Below, piece after piece: positions 53,146 to 62,213 of a DNA stretch of 64,000 bases; position 1 is the first letter of the stretch; each line of letters begins with the position of its first letter. The notes under the pieces were generated by a model. The model did no database searches. It was not told the DNA's origin and saw only the letters and a list, made by a program, of their open reading frames with translations. A program made the position numbers and the translations under genes. Origin of the DNA: Nevskiaceae bacterium (lineage in GTDB: Bacteria > Pseudomonadota > Gammaproteobacteria > Nevskiales > Nevskiaceae); the NCBI GenBank assembly GCA_004297005.1, contig SCVA01000015.1, forward strand, positions 62,001 through 126,000, read 5' to 3'.

Positions 53146-54486
53146 ATGACCGACACCATCGCCGCCATCGCCACCGCGGCGGGTCGCGGTGCGGTGGGTA
53201 TCGTCAGGCTGTCCGGGCCGCAGGCTTTTGCGATTGCCAGCCAACTCGCTGGCAGCTTACCGCCGCCACGGCAGGCAGCTTTGCGCGCCCTGCGCGATGC
53301 GCAAGGAGAGGTCCTCGACCAGGGCTTGGTGTTGTGCTTCCCGGGCCCGCGTTCCTTCACCGGTGAAGACGTGGTGGAGCTGCAAGGCCACGGGGGCCCG
53401 GTGTTGCTGGCGGAACTGTTGCGGGCCGCAGTGGTGGCCGGCGCCCGAATCGCCCAGCCCGGTGAATTTTCCGAGCGCGCCTATCTCAACGGCCGGCTCG
53501 ATCTCGCCCAGGCCGAGGCCATCGCCGACCTGATCGACGCCGCTTCCGGTCAGGCAGTGCGCGCGGCGCAGAAAACCCTGGAGGGCGCCTTCTCTCGGCG
53601 GGTGCATGCGCTCGCCGATCAGCTCACCGAGCTGCGCGTCTTCGTCGAAGGCGCACTGGATTTCTCCGACGAGGACATCGACTGGCTGGCCGACGCGCGT
53701 CTCGCGGAGCGCCTGGCGTCGGCGGAAGCGCTACTTGCGGAAACCCGTCAGCAGGCAGGTCAGGGCCGGCGCCTGCGCGAGGGCATGACGGTGGCCATCG
53801 TCGGGCAACCCAACGTCGGCAAATCTACCTTGCTGAACGCGCTGGCCGGCTACGAGGCCGCCATTGTCTCGGAACAGGCCGGCACCACCCGCGACACACT
53901 GCGCGAGCATCTGCTGCTAGATGGCCTGCCGCTGACCATCGTCGACACCGCCGGCCTGCGCGACACTGAGGACGCCATCGAGCGCGAAGGCATCCGTCGC
54001 GCCTGGCAGGCTCTCGAAAAGGCCGAGTTGGCGCTGTTCCTGGTCGATGATCGCGCTGGCGTGACCGAGGCCGACCGCGCGCTGCTCACCCGGCTGCCGG
54101 CACTGCCGCGACTGCTGTTGCGCAACAAGTGCGATCTCGCTGGCCATGCGCCCGCCCTGCACTCCGGCCCCGAAGGCCAGGAATTGCGACTGTCGGCGAA
54201 GGCCGGTCTGGGACTGGACCTGTTGGTGCAGGCACTGAAAGCCCAGGCGGGCTTGTCCGAAGTCGGCGAAGGTCTGTTCCTGGCGCGCGCGCGCCACCTT
54301 GATGCCCTAGACCAGGCAGCGTCACATCTCGCCCAGGCGCGCCAGCGGCTGACTGAAGCTGCGCATGCCGAACTCGCCGCCGAGGAGCTGCGTCTGGCGC
54401 AGATGGCGCTGGGCCGCATCACCGGCGAGCAGCGCAGCGATGCCCTGCTCGGCGAAATCTTCCGTCGCTTCTGCATCGGCAAGTAA
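53146..54486 (+). CDS. mnmE: tRNA modification GTPase MnmE
   Basis: This 446-residue protein works with MnmG to modify the wobble uridine of tRNAs. It has an N-terminal folate-binding domain (TIAAIATAAGRGAVGIVRLS), the helical domain, and the G domain with P-loop GQPNVGKSTLLNALAG and DTAGLRDTEDAIEREG. The C-terminus FCIGK carries the essential cysteine. It is the last gene of the run from rpmH. Confidence 0.96.
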   Translation: MTDTIAAIATAAGRGAVGIVRLSGPQAFAIASQLAGSLPPPRQAALRALRDAQGEVLDQGLVLCFPGPRSFTGEDVVELQGHGGPVLLAELLRAAVVAGARIAQPGEFSERAYLNGRLDLAQAEAIADLIDAASGQAVRAAQKTLEGAFSRRVHALADQLTELRVFVEGALDFSDEDIDWLADARLAERLASAEALLAETRQQAGQGRRLREGMTVAIVGQPNVGKSTLLNALAGYEAAIVSEQAGTTRDTLREHLLLDGLPLTIVDTAGLRDTEDAIEREGIRRAWQALEKAELALFLVDDRAGVTEADRALLTRLPALPRLLLRNKCDLAGHAPALHSGPEGQELRLSAKAGLGLDLLVQALKAQAGLSEVGEGLFLARARHLDALDQAASHLAQARQRLTEAAHAELAAEELRLAQMALGRITGEQRSDALLGEIFRRFCIGK

Positions 54487-54602
54487 TTACGAGGCGACCC
54501 GCCCTGGTTTCCGCGCCACCTTGGCATCGGTCTTGCGCTTCTTGAGCGCAGGGGCGGGCGCAGATTCGCGCTACCGCCGACGATCCGGCTTGAGGGCTAG
54601 GC

Positions 54603-54713
54603 ATGGGCAATCTGGATGAAAGCTGGAGCGGAATGCGCCGACGCTACCGCTGGGCCCTGGTCTGCTACTTCCTCGGCTTCTTTGGCGTACTGCTGGTCTA
54701 CGGGCTGTTTTAG
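54603..54713 (+). CDS. Possible small single-pass membrane protein
   Basis: The 36-codon frame encodes MGNLDESWSGMRRRYRWALV followed by CYFLGFFGVLLVYGLF, one hydrophobic helix after a basic stretch (positive-inside). A GAGGGCTAGG stretch lies just before the ATG. It is too short to test by codon use, and it could be chance. The surrounding 54487-54782 shows no other gene. Confidence 0.4.
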   Translation: MGNLDESWSGMRRRYRWALVCYFLGFFGVLLVYGLF

Positions 54714-54782
54714 CAACAGCACCGGCACCGGCACCGCGCGCTCGGGCTGACAAAGCCCCTGGCCGGCGGCTAGCCTGTGGGC

Positions 54783-55304
54783 ATGAAGCCCTATGCCTAT
54801 TGCCCGCAGTGCGCCTCCCCCCTGATCGATGCCGAGCACGGCGGCCGGCTGCGCCGCGCCTGTCCCGACGCAAGCTGCGGTTTCATCCACTGGGACAACC
54901 CGGTGCCAGTGGTCGCCGCCGTGGTCGAGCACGAAGGCAAGATCATCCTTGCCCGCAATGTTGCTTGGCCGGCCAGCTTCTATGCGCTGATCACCGGTTT
55001 CCTGGAGCGGGACGAGTCACCGGAAATCGGCGTCCAGCGCGAGGTGGAGGAAGAGCTCGGCTTGCAGCCGCAGGGCGCCAACTACATCGGCGTCTACGAG
55101 TTCACCCGCAACAACCAGTTGATCGTCGCTTATCACGTCCCTGCCACCGGCACGGTGAAGCTCAACGAGGAGCTGGCGGACTGGAAGCACGTTGCCTTCG
55201 AGGACATCCGCTACTGGCCGGCCGGCACCGGCTACGCCGTGCGCGACTGGCTGCGTGGCAAGGGCTATGACCCGCAGCCGATGGACTGGCCGCGTCGCTC
55301 TTAG
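54783..55304 (+). CDS. Nudix hydrolase with zinc ribbon
   Basis: The 173-residue protein has an N-terminal zinc-ribbon-like CPQC...CPDASCGF segment and a full Nudix box GFLERDESPEIGVQ-REVEEELGL (GX5EX7REUXEEXGU). It hydrolyses a nucleoside diphosphate linked to another group. The zinc ribbon is shared with NADH pyrophosphatase (NudC) and related Nudix enzymes, but the larger NudC domain is absent. The ATG at 54783 is preferred to the GTG two codons earlier. Its 3' end overlaps the convergent LysR gene by 4 bases. Confidence 0.88.
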   Translation: MKPYAYCPQCASPLIDAEHGGRLRRACPDASCGFIHWDNPVPVVAAVVEHEGKIILARNVAWPASFYALITGFLERDESPEIGVQREVEEELGLQPQGANYIGVYEFTRNNQLIVAYHVPATGTVKLNEELADWKHVAFEDIRYWPAGTGYAVRDWLRGKGYDPQPMDWPRRS

Positions 55305-56212
55305 CGCGCGCTGTCCGCTGCCTGTTGCCCCAGTAGCCGGGCCAGCTTGCGCAGGTTGAGGATCTGCGGCGAGTCCTGATCGCTCTGCCGGTAGATCAGG
55401 CTGAGCCGGGCCTTTGGCGTTTCGCCACGGATGTCCCGGTAGGTCACACCCTCGATGTGCATCTGCTGCATCGAGGCGGGCACGATGGAAACCCCCAGGC
55501 CGGAGGCCACCAGATTGACGATGGAGGTGACCTGCGAGGCCTCCTGCACCACGCGTGGCCGGAAGCCGGCGCTGTGGCAGGCCTGGACGATCTCGTCGTG
55601 CAGGCCGGCGCCGACCGTGCGCGAGAACAGCACGAAGGGTTCCAGCGACAAGGCCAGCAGCTCCAGACTCTTGCGCCGCGCCAGCGGGTGGCCCGAGGGC
55701 AGGGCCACCACCAGCGGCTCGTCCAGTACCGGCTCGGTGCATAGGCCCTCGGCGGAATCCAACAGCGGCCGCACGAAGGCGACGTCCACCGTCTCGTTGC
55801 GCACCGCCGCCGCCAGACCCGGCGTAGTGCGCTCCTCCAGTGACAGCGCCACCTCCGGATAGCGGCGCCGGAACTCGCGGATCACCCTTGGCACCAGGGG
55901 ATGAAAGGGCGCGGAGTTGATCATGCCGACGCGGATACGCCCCTGCTCGCCACGGGCGACCCGCCGAGCCCGCTCGGTGGCCTGCTGGGCTTCGCGCAGG
56001 ATGCGCTGGGCGTCGTCGAACAGGGCATGGCCGGCCGGGGTCAGCGCGACTCCGCGCGGCAGGCGCACAAACAGCGCGGTGCCGATCTCGCGCTCCAGTT
56101 GCTGGATCTGCTGCGACAGCGGCGGCTGGCCTATGCCCAGCACTCGCGCGGCGCGCGTGAAATGCTGCTGCTCGGCCACCGCCACGAAGTAACGCAGATG
56201 CCGCAGTTCCAT
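55301..56212 (-). CDS. LysR-family transcriptional regulator
   Basis: The 303-residue regulator has an N-terminal winged helix MELRHLRYFVAVAEQQHFTR and then GIGQPPLSQQIQQLEREIG, and a periplasmic-binding-like effector domain. The sequence is of the BenM/CatM-like type. It is divergent from aceE, about 107 bases away, with a dyad CATA-N9-TATG in between. It may therefore sense a metabolite linked to pyruvate dehydrogenase, although control of aceEF is an inference. Confidence 0.88.
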   Translation of the reverse strand: MELRHLRYFVAVAEQQHFTRAARVLGIGQPPLSQQIQQLEREIGTALFVRLPRGVALTPAGHALFDDAQRILREAQQATERARRVARGEQGRIRVGMINSAPFHPLVPRVIREFRRRYPEVALSLEERTTPGLAAAVRNETVDVAFVRPLLDSAEGLCTEPVLDEPLVVALPSGHPLARRKSLELLALSLEPFVLFSRTVGAGLHDEIVQACHSAGFRPRVVQEASQVTSIVNLVASGLGVSIVPASMQQMHIEGVTYRDIRGETPKARLSLIYRQSDQDSPQILNLRKLARLLGQQAADSAR

Positions 56213-56247
56213 GTGCGATATGAAATAAAGATGGCAACCACCTACTT

Positions 56248-56264
56248 CATATATTGGACGTATG
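56248..56264. promoter_or_regulatory. LysR-type operator candidate
   Basis: CATA-TATTGGACG-TATG is a dyad with ATA/TAT arms that fits the T-N11-A pattern of LysR binding sites. It lies between the divergent LysR and aceE starts. Confidence 0.45.
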
Positions 56265-56319
56265 TTCCGGCGCCGGTCTACATTGAAACCCAAAATTTGC
56301 GGGTGAGGAGAACCAGGTA

Positions 56320-59001
56320 ATGGCGCAGGATCAGGCAGTGAACAACGCGGCGGGCGACAGCGACCCGCTGGAAACCCAGGAATGGCTCGACGCGCTGGCC
56401 TCGGTGCTGCAGCGCGAGGGTCCGCAGCGTGCGCACTTCCTGCTGGAAACGCTGACCGAGAAGGCGCGCCGCAGCGGCGCCCAGATCCCGTTCTCGGCGA
56501 ACACCGCCTACGTCAACACCATTCCGCCGCACCTGGAGGCGCGCTCGCCCGGTGACCACGCGCTGGAATGGAAGATCCGCTCGATCATCCGCTGGAACGC
56601 GTTGGCGATGGTGGTCAACAGCAACCGCGAGCACGCCGGCATCGGCGGCCATATCGCCACCTTCCAGTCGGCGGCGACGCTCTACGACGTCGGCTTCAAT
56701 CACTTCTGGAAAGGTGCGGATCATCCGCAGGGCCAGGACCTTATCTACGTGCAGGGCCATTGCACGCCGGGCCTCTATGCGCGCGCCTTCCTCGAAGGCC
56801 GGCTGGACGAGGAACAGTTGCACCGCTTCCGCATGGAGGCGCTGTCGCCGGGCCTGTCGAGCTATCCGCATCCCTGGCTGATGCCGCACTTCTGGCAGTT
56901 CGCGACGGTGTCGATGGGCTTAGGACCGATACAGGCGATCTATCAGGCGCGGCTGATGAAGTACCTGCACAACCGCGGCATCGCAAACACCGAGGGCCGC
57001 AAGGTCTGGTGCTTCTGCGGTGACGGCGAGATGGACGAGCCGGAGTCGCTGGGCGCGCTCGACATCGCCGCCCGCGAGAAGCTCGACAACCTGGTGTTCG
57101 TGGTCAACTGCAATCTGCAACGCCTCGACGGCCCGGTGCGTGGCAACGGCAAGATCATCCAGGAACTGGAAGGCGCTTTCCGCGGCGCCGGCTGGAACGT
57201 CATCAAGCTGATCTGGGGCGGCGCCTGGGATGCGCTGATCGCGCAGGACAGCTCCGGCAAGCTGTTGCAGGCCTTCAACGAGACCGTGGACGGCGAGTAC
57301 CAGAACTACAAGGCCAAGGGCGGCGCCTACACCCGCGAGCACTTCTTCAAGAAGTATCCGGAGCTGGAAAAGATGGTGGCGACCTGGAGCGACGAGCAGA
57401 TCGGCGCGCTCAACCGCGGTGGCCACGATCCGCACAAGGTCTACGCCGCCTATGCCGCCGCCAGTGCGCACACGGGCACGCCGACGGTGATTCTCGCCAA
57501 GACCGTCAAGGGTTACGGCATGGGCGAGGCCGGCGAGGGCCAGAACATCACCCACTCGCAGAAGAAAGTCGGCGAGGAAGCGCTGCGGCAGTTCCGCGAC
57601 CGCTTCCAGTTGCCGCTCACCGACGAGCAGGTGGCGACCACGCCGTTCTATCGGCCGCCACCGGATTCGCCGGAAGTGAAGTATCTGCAGGAGCGCCGCG
57701 CCGCCCTCGGCGGGCCGCTGCCGGCGCGCAAGGTGGTGGAGGAGACGCTGGAGATTCCCGCGCTGCAAACCTTCGACAAGCTGCTGCAAGGCTCGGGCGA
57801 GCGCGAGATCAGCACTACCATGGCCTTCGTGCAGTTGCTGCAGACGTTGTGCCGCGACCCCAAGGTCGGCAAGCGGGTGGTGCCGATCGTGCCGGACGAG
57901 GCGCGCACCTTCGGTATGGAGGGCATGTTCCGGTCCTTGGGCATCTATTCGGTGGTTGGCCAGAAGTACGACCCGGAAGACGCCGAGCAGCTCGCCTTCT
58001 ACAAGGAAGACATCAAGGGCCAGATTCTGGAAGAGGGCATCACCGAAGCCGGCTCGATGTCGAGCTGGATCGCCGCCGGCACCAGCTACGCCAACCACGG
58101 CGTGGCGCTGATGCCGTTCTATATCTTCTATTCGATGTTCGGCTTTCAGCGGGTCGCCGACCTCGCCTGGGCGGCGGGCGACATGCGCACCCGCGGCTTC
58201 CTGATGGGTGCCACCGCCGGCCGCACCACGCTCAATGGCGAGGGCCTGCAGCACGAGGACGGCCACAGCCACATCTACGCCGGTCTGGTCCCCAACTGCC
58301 GCGCCTATGACCCGGCCTACGCCTACGAGCTGACGGTGCTGATCCAGCACGGCATGCGCGAGATGTATGTCGAGCACAAGGATGTCTACTACTACCTCTC
58401 GGTCTACAACGAGAACTACGCGCAGCCGGCGATGCCGGTCGGTGCCGAGAGCGGCATCGTGCGCGGCATGTACTTGCTCAAGCCGGCCGAGGGGGTTCCC
58501 AGCGGCCCGCATGTGCAGTTGCTCGGTAGCGGTGCCTTGCTGCGCGAGGTGCTGGCGGCTTCCGAGCTGCTCAAGGCCGACTGGGGTGTTTCCAGCGATG
58601 TCTGGAGCGTGCCCAGCTTCACCGAGCTGGCGCGCGACGCGCAGGACTGCGAGCGCTGGAACCTGCTGCACCCCGAGCAGGCACCGCGCATTCCCTATGT
58701 CAGCGAATGCCTGCGCGGCATGACCGGGCCGGCCATTGCCTCCAGTGACTGGGTTCGCGCCTGGCCGGAACAAGTCCGCGCCTACATCCCCATGCCCTAT
58801 CACGTGCTCGGCGCCGATGGTTTCGGCCGCAGCGACAACCGCCCGGCGCTGCGTGACTTCTTCGAGATCGACCGCCGCTGGGTGACCGTGAAGGCGCTCA
58901 AGGCGCTGGCGGAGCAGGGCGCTATCCCGGCCGAGCGGGTCAGCCAGGCGATCAAGATCTACGGCATCAAGCCGGAGCGCGTCGCTCCGTGGAAGGCCTG
59001 A
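56320..59001 (+). CDS. aceE: Pyruvate dehydrogenase E1 component, homodimeric type
   Basis: This 893-residue thiamine-diphosphate enzyme decarboxylates pyruvate and acetylates the lipoyl group of AceF. It shows the single-chain AceE layout with HIATFQSAATLYDVGFNHFW, the ThDP motif CGDGEMDEPESLGALDIA and NCNLQRLDGPVRGNGKIIQE. The C-terminal half has GRTTLNGEGLQHEDGHSH. The ATG at 56320 has GAGGAG upstream. aceF starts 5 bases after the stop. Confidence 0.97.
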   Translation: MAQDQAVNNAAGDSDPLETQEWLDALASVLQREGPQRAHFLLETLTEKARRSGAQIPFSANTAYVNTIPPHLEARSPGDHALEWKIRSIIRWNALAMVVNSNREHAGIGGHIATFQSAATLYDVGFNHFWKGADHPQGQDLIYVQGHCTPGLYARAFLEGRLDEEQLHRFRMEALSPGLSSYPHPWLMPHFWQFATVSMGLGPIQAIYQARLMKYLHNRGIANTEGRKVWCFCGDGEMDEPESLGALDIAAREKLDNLVFVVNCNLQRLDGPVRGNGKIIQELEGAFRGAGWNVIKLIWGGAWDALIAQDSSGKLLQAFNETVDGEYQNYKAKGGAYTREHFFKKYPELEKMVATWSDEQIGALNRGGHDPHKVYAAYAAASAHTGTPTVILAKTVKGYGMGEAGEGQNITHSQKKVGEEALRQFRDRFQLPLTDEQVATTPFYRPPPDSPEVKYLQERRAALGGPLPARKVVEETLEIPALQTFDKLLQGSGEREISTTMAFVQLLQTLCRDPKVGKRVVPIVPDEARTFGMEGMFRSLGIYSVVGQKYDPEDAEQLAFYKEDIKGQILEEGITEAGSMSSWIAAGTSYANHGVALMPFYIFYSMFGFQRVADLAWAAGDMRTRGFLMGATAGRTTLNGEGLQHEDGHSHIYAGLVPNCRAYDPAYAYELTVLIQHGMREMYVEHKDVYYYLSVYNENYAQPAMPVGAESGIVRGMYLLKPAEGVPSGPHVQLLGSGALLREVLAASELLKADWGVSSDVWSVPSFTELARDAQDCERWNLLHPEQAPRIPYVSECLRGMTGPAIASSDWVRAWPEQVRAYIPMPYHVLGADGFGRSDNRPALRDFFEIDRRWVTVKALKALAEQGAIPAERVSQAIKIYGIKPERVAPWKA

Positions 59002-59006
59002 ACGCC

Positions 59007-60704
59007 ATGAGCAAGCTCCAGGATGTAAAGGTTCCCGATCTCGGCGGCAGCAGCGATGTGCCGGTGATCGAAGTGCTGGTGAAGGATGGCGACGCCATCG
59101 AGAAAGACGCCGTGCTGCTGGTGCTGGAATCCGACAAGGCGACCATGGAAGTGCCGGCGCCGGCAGCGGGCATCGTTCGCGGTCTGGTGGTGAAGGTTGG
59201 CGACAAGCTTTCCCAAGGCAGCCTGATCTGTCAGCTTGAGGTGGAAGGCGCCGCCGCGCCGGCTGCTGCACCGCCCGCCGCCAGTCCGGCTCCGACGGCC
59301 GAGCCGAAGCCAGCAGCGCCTGCGCCAGTCGCTGTCGTGCAGACGCCCCCACCCCAACCCTCCCCCGCAAGCGGGGGAGGGAGTACGGGGATGCGTCGAG
59401 TGACGGTGCCCGACCTCGGCAGCTTCAAGGATGTGCCGGTGATCGAGGTGCTGGTGGCCGACGGCGCCAGCGTCGAAAAGGACGCGGCGCTGCTGGTGCT
59501 TGAGTCCGATAAGTCGACGATGGAAGTGCCGGCGCCCGCCGCCGGCACCGTGCGCGGTCTGAAGGTGAAGGCCGGCGACAAGCTCAATGTCGGCGACTTC
59601 ATCTGCGAGCTGGAGGGCGCCAGTGGCCCCGCCGTATCCGCAGGGAGCCCCAGCAAGAACGTCCCCTCCCCCCTCGTGGGGGAGGGCCGGGGAGAGGGGG
59701 CTACGGAAGCCGGCAGACCTCAAGCACCGCCCCCACCCCAGCCCTCCCCCGCAAGCGGGGGTGGGAGTGCTTCAGCGGCGACAACCCCCGCAGGCGACGC
59801 CGCCCACGCCGGCCCCGCGACGCGCAAGTTCGCCCGCGAACTCGGAGTCGACCTCAGCCAGGTGAAAGGCAGCGGCGCCAAGGGCCGCGTCACCATCGAG
59901 GACGTGCAGGCGCATGTGAAGGCGCGCATGTCGGCGGCGCCGACCGCAACGGCTGCCGTCGTCTCTGGCGGCAGCGGCATCCCGCCGATACCGGCACAGG
60001 ACTTCAGCCAGTACGGTCCTATCGAGCGCAAGGAGCTGGCGCGCATCCGCAAACTCAGCGCCGCCCATCTCTCGCGGAGCTGGCTCAACATCCCGCACGT
60101 CACCCAGTTCGACGAAGCCGACATCACCGAGCTGGAGGCCTTCCGCAAGACCGCGAGCGAAGACACTGGCGTGAAGCTCACCCTGCTGCCCTTCCTGATG
60201 AAGGCGGTGGCGACGGCGATGAAGGCCTACCCGGAGTTCAACAGCTCGCTGGCACCCGAAGGCGACGCGCTGATCCTCAAGCAGTACTGCCATATCGGCT
60301 TCGCCGCCGACACCCCCAATGGCCTGGTGGTGCCGGTGGTGCGCGATGTCTGGAGCAAGGGCATCGTCCAGCTTGCGCAGGACTGCGCCGACCTCGCCAA
60401 GAAGGCGCGCGACGGCAAGCTCAAGCCGGAGGAAATGCGCGGCGGCTGCTTCAGCATTTCCAGCCTCGGCGGTCTCGGCGTCAGCGGCGGCTTCACGCCC
60501 ATCGTCAACGCGCCGGAAGTCGCCATCCTCGGCGTCAGCAAGGCGAGCATGAAGCCGGTGTGGGACGGCAAGACCTTCCAGCCGCGGCTGATGCTGCCCT
60601 TGTCACTGAGCTACGACCACCGGGTGATCGACGGCGCCTATGCCGCGCGCTACACCGTGGCGCTGGTGAAGCTGATCGGCGATCTGCGGCGGCTGGCACT
60701 TTGA
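59007..60704 (+). CDS. aceF: Pyruvate dehydrogenase E2, dihydrolipoyl acetyltransferase, with repeat-derived linkers
   Basis: This 565-residue E2 has two lipoyl domains (residues about 4-80 and 130-205) with lipoyl lysines K44 and K169 in ESDKATMEVP and ESDKSTMEVP. A subunit-binding domain lies near 270-305 (ATRKFARELGVDLSQVKGSG). The catalytic domain ends in LSYDHRVIDGAYAARYTVAL with His538. The linkers contain PPPQPSPASGGGS twice and PSPLVGEGRGEG once, which are translations of CCCTCC-type palindromes. The start MSKLQDVKVPDLG is taken as ATG at 59007. No lpd gene follows. Confidence 0.95.
   Translation: MSKLQDVKVPDLGGSSDVPVIEVLVKDGDAIEKDAVLLVLESDKATMEVPAPAAGIVRGLVVKVGDKLSQGSLICQLEVEGAAAPAAAPPAASPAPTAEPKPAAPAPVAVVQTPPPQPSPASGGGSTGMRRVTVPDLGSFKDVPVIEVLVADGASVEKDAALLVLESDKSTMEVPAPAAGTVRGLKVKAGDKLNVGDFICELEGASGPAVSAGSPSKNVPSPLVGEGRGEGATEAGRPQAPPPPQPSPASGGGSASAATTPAGDAAHAGPATRKFARELGVDLSQVKGSGAKGRVTIEDVQAHVKARMSAAPTATAAVVSGGSGIPPIPAQDFSQYGPIERKELARIRKLSAAHLSRSWLNIPHVTQFDEADITELEAFRKTASEDTGVKLTLLPFLMKAVATAMKAYPEFNSSLAPEGDALILKQYCHIGFAADTPNGLVVPVVRDVWSKGIVQLAQDCADLAKKARDGKLKPEEMRGGCFSISSLGGLGVSGGFTPIVNAPEVAILGVSKASMKPVWDGKTFQPRLMLPLSLSYDHRVIDGAYAARYTVALVKLIGDLRRLAL
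59346..59383. repeat. Palindromic repeat inside aceF, copy 1
   Basis: CCCTCCCCCGCAAGCGGGGGAGGG forms the core of this copy in the linker between the two lipoyl domains. It reads in frame as PPPQPSPASGGGS. Confidence 0.75.
59663..59700. repeat. Palindromic repeat inside aceF, copy 2 (inverted)
   Basis: CCCTCCCCCCTCGTGGGGGAGGG-type stem in opposite orientation to copies 1 and 3, in the second linker. It reads in frame as PSPLVGEGRGEG. With copy 3 it makes a divergent pair about 29 bases apart. Confidence 0.72.
59730..59767. repeat. Palindromic repeat inside aceF, copy 3
   Basis: Nearly identical to copy 1, with core CCCTCCCCCGCAAGCGGGGG. It reads PPPQPSPASGGGS again, in the linker before the subunit-binding domain. 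Confidence 0.75.
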
Positions 60705-60749
60705 GCCGCCGCCCCGGTCCCATTGCGGTAAACCTCACGGAGCCTGCCC

Positions 60750-61055
60750 ATGCCGCGCATCCTGCTACCTGCCCTGGCGCTGCTCGCGCTCTCCGCCTGC
60801 AGCGCCACCGGCGCGCCTGCGCAAACGGCTCCGGCCGTGACTGAGGCGCCGGTGGCCGGCTACGTGACCGATCTGGCGGCCTTCGAGGCTTACCTCGCCG
60901 GCAGGCCGACGCCGGCGCAGTTCAAGACGCATTACCCGGACGTCACCCTGGTGCTGCCGGGACAGATCGCCACCAAGGAATTCCGCATGAACCACTCGCG
61001 CTACTTCGCCGAGCTGGACGCGGAAGGCCGCATCGTCGGCGGCAAGTTCCAGTAG
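60750..61055 (+). CDS. Small hypothetical lipoprotein
   Basis: The 101-residue protein has a lipoprotein signal ending LLALSAC (cysteine near residue 17) and a mature domain of about 80 residues with TKEFRMNHSRYFAELDAEGR. I do not recognise the family. It follows aceF by 45 bases. A GTCGCGGC/GCCGCGAC hairpin starts at its stop codon. Confidence 0.7.
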   Translation: MPRILLPALALLALSACSATGAPAQTAPAVTEAPVAGYVTDLAAFEAYLAGRPTPAQFKTHYPDVTLVLPGQIATKEFRMNHSRYFAELDAEGRIVGGKFQ

Positions 61056-61072
61056 TCGCGGCTTGCCGCGAC
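61055..61072. terminator. Hairpin between convergent genes
   Basis: GTCGCGGC-TT-GCCGCGAC is a perfect 8-bp stem that starts in the stop codon of the small lipoprotein gene and ends before the convergent esterase gene. No T-run is visible, so it is a weak terminator call. Confidence 0.4.
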
Positions 61073-61082
61073 CCGCGCCGGT

Positions 61083-62126
61083 TCAGGGCAGCGGGTGGTC
61101 ACGCAGGAAGGTGAGCATGCGGTCGGTATAGCCCAGCGGCCAGCGCAGATGGTTGGCGGTGCCGACCGGGTTGGCCAGCAGGATGTTGGCCGGGTCCGAC
61201 GGAGCCACGCAGAGGGCGTCGCAGCCCTGCACTTCCTGCAACAGATTGCCGACGCGGATGCTCTCCACCGGAGCCGCCAGGCCGCGCGAGCGCAGGTCGC
61301 TCAGCAGGGCCTCCGAGGAATCGCAGATGCCGATGATGTCGCACTGATTGCCCACATGCAGCAGGGCCATCTTGTTGTTGCCGAAGGCCGCCTGCGGGCA
61401 GGGGTCGGTGGAGTCGCCAAAAGGATTCGGCGAGGAGTACACCGCCGCCGCCGCGATGCCGGGCGTATTGAGGCCATACAGCTCGGCCATCGCCGAGCCA
61501 TTGCTCCAGCCGGAGAGATACACGCGCTTGCGGTCGACGATGCCGCGTTCCTTCACCGCCGCGACGAAGTGGTCGATGGTGGCGACATCGACGTTCAGCG
61601 TCGGGCTACCGCGGTCGAGATTGCGGTACCAGTTGTCCCAGCCTAGGCCGGTGTCGTCGGGAAAGGGGTAGTAGTGCTCGGTGTCGCGGCCGGCGACCAG
61701 CAGCAACGAGAAACCGGGCCGCGCCGGATCGCCGCTCAAGTCGGCGCTGGTCTGGCGCGGCAGCAGGTCGGTGATCAGCAGGGTGTCCATCGGGAACAGC
61801 GAGGGATGCAGGAACACCAGCAGCGGCAGCGGCTTGTCCGCCGCCGCGCCCGGGCCGGCGACCAGGCAGCCGGCGCGGGCGGTGCCGTCGGCATCGGTCC
61901 AGGCCAGGCTTTCGCCGTAGATCGTGGTGCACAGCGAGGCCAGGGCCAGCACGCCGTCCAGGGAATTGGTCTGCGGCCGCGGCGTGTTGCCGTAGCGGCT
62001 GTCGCACTTGGCGCCGGCCACCGGCGTCGGCGCGGGTGGCGTGGCGGCGGCGGGCGTGCCGGGTTCGCTGCCGGCGCAGGCACTCAACAGCAGGGCGACG
62101 CACAGCCAGGGGCTCCAGGTTTTCAT
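61083..62126 (-). CDS. Secreted esterase of the PHB-depolymerase/feruloyl-esterase type
   Basis: The 347-residue protein has a lipoprotein signal (LCVALLLSACAG), a hydrolase domain with PLPLLVFLHPSLFPMDTLL and the nucleophile motif SGWSNGSAMAELYGL (GxSxG). It has several cysteine pairs suitable for disulfides. The ATG at 62126 follows GGAGGAGA. The fold resembles esterases of the PHB depolymerase family; the substrate cannot be stated. Confidence 0.75.
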   Translation of the reverse strand: MKTWSPWLCVALLLSACAGSEPGTPAAATPPAPTPVAGAKCDSRYGNTPRPQTNSLDGVLALASLCTTIYGESLAWTDADGTARAGCLVAGPGAAADKPLPLLVFLHPSLFPMDTLLITDLLPRQTSADLSGDPARPGFSLLLVAGRDTEHYYPFPDDTGLGWDNWYRNLDRGSPTLNVDVATIDHFVAAVKERGIVDRKRVYLSGWSNGSAMAELYGLNTPGIAAAAVYSSPNPFGDSTDPCPQAAFGNNKMALLHVGNQCDIIGICDSSEALLSDLRSRGLAAPVESIRVGNLLQEVQGCDALCVAPSDPANILLANPVGTANHLRWPLGYTDRMLTFLRDHPLP

Positions 62127-62213
62127 CGGCGGTCTCCTCCGCATGTGCCGGGCTTCGCTACGAGACCGGTCTGCGGCGGATAATACGGGTCCGCGCTACG
62201 CAGGATGCAAATC

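Noticed and set aside
54487-54567. Minus-strand Lys-rich tail (APALKKRKTDAKVARKPGRV) after mnmE
   Set aside because: Only about 27 codons between two stops, with no N-terminus or detectable relative; it may be chance.
56920-59370. Minus-strand open frame of 816 codons across aceE
   Set aside because: Antisense shadow of a strongly supported aceE coding sequence.
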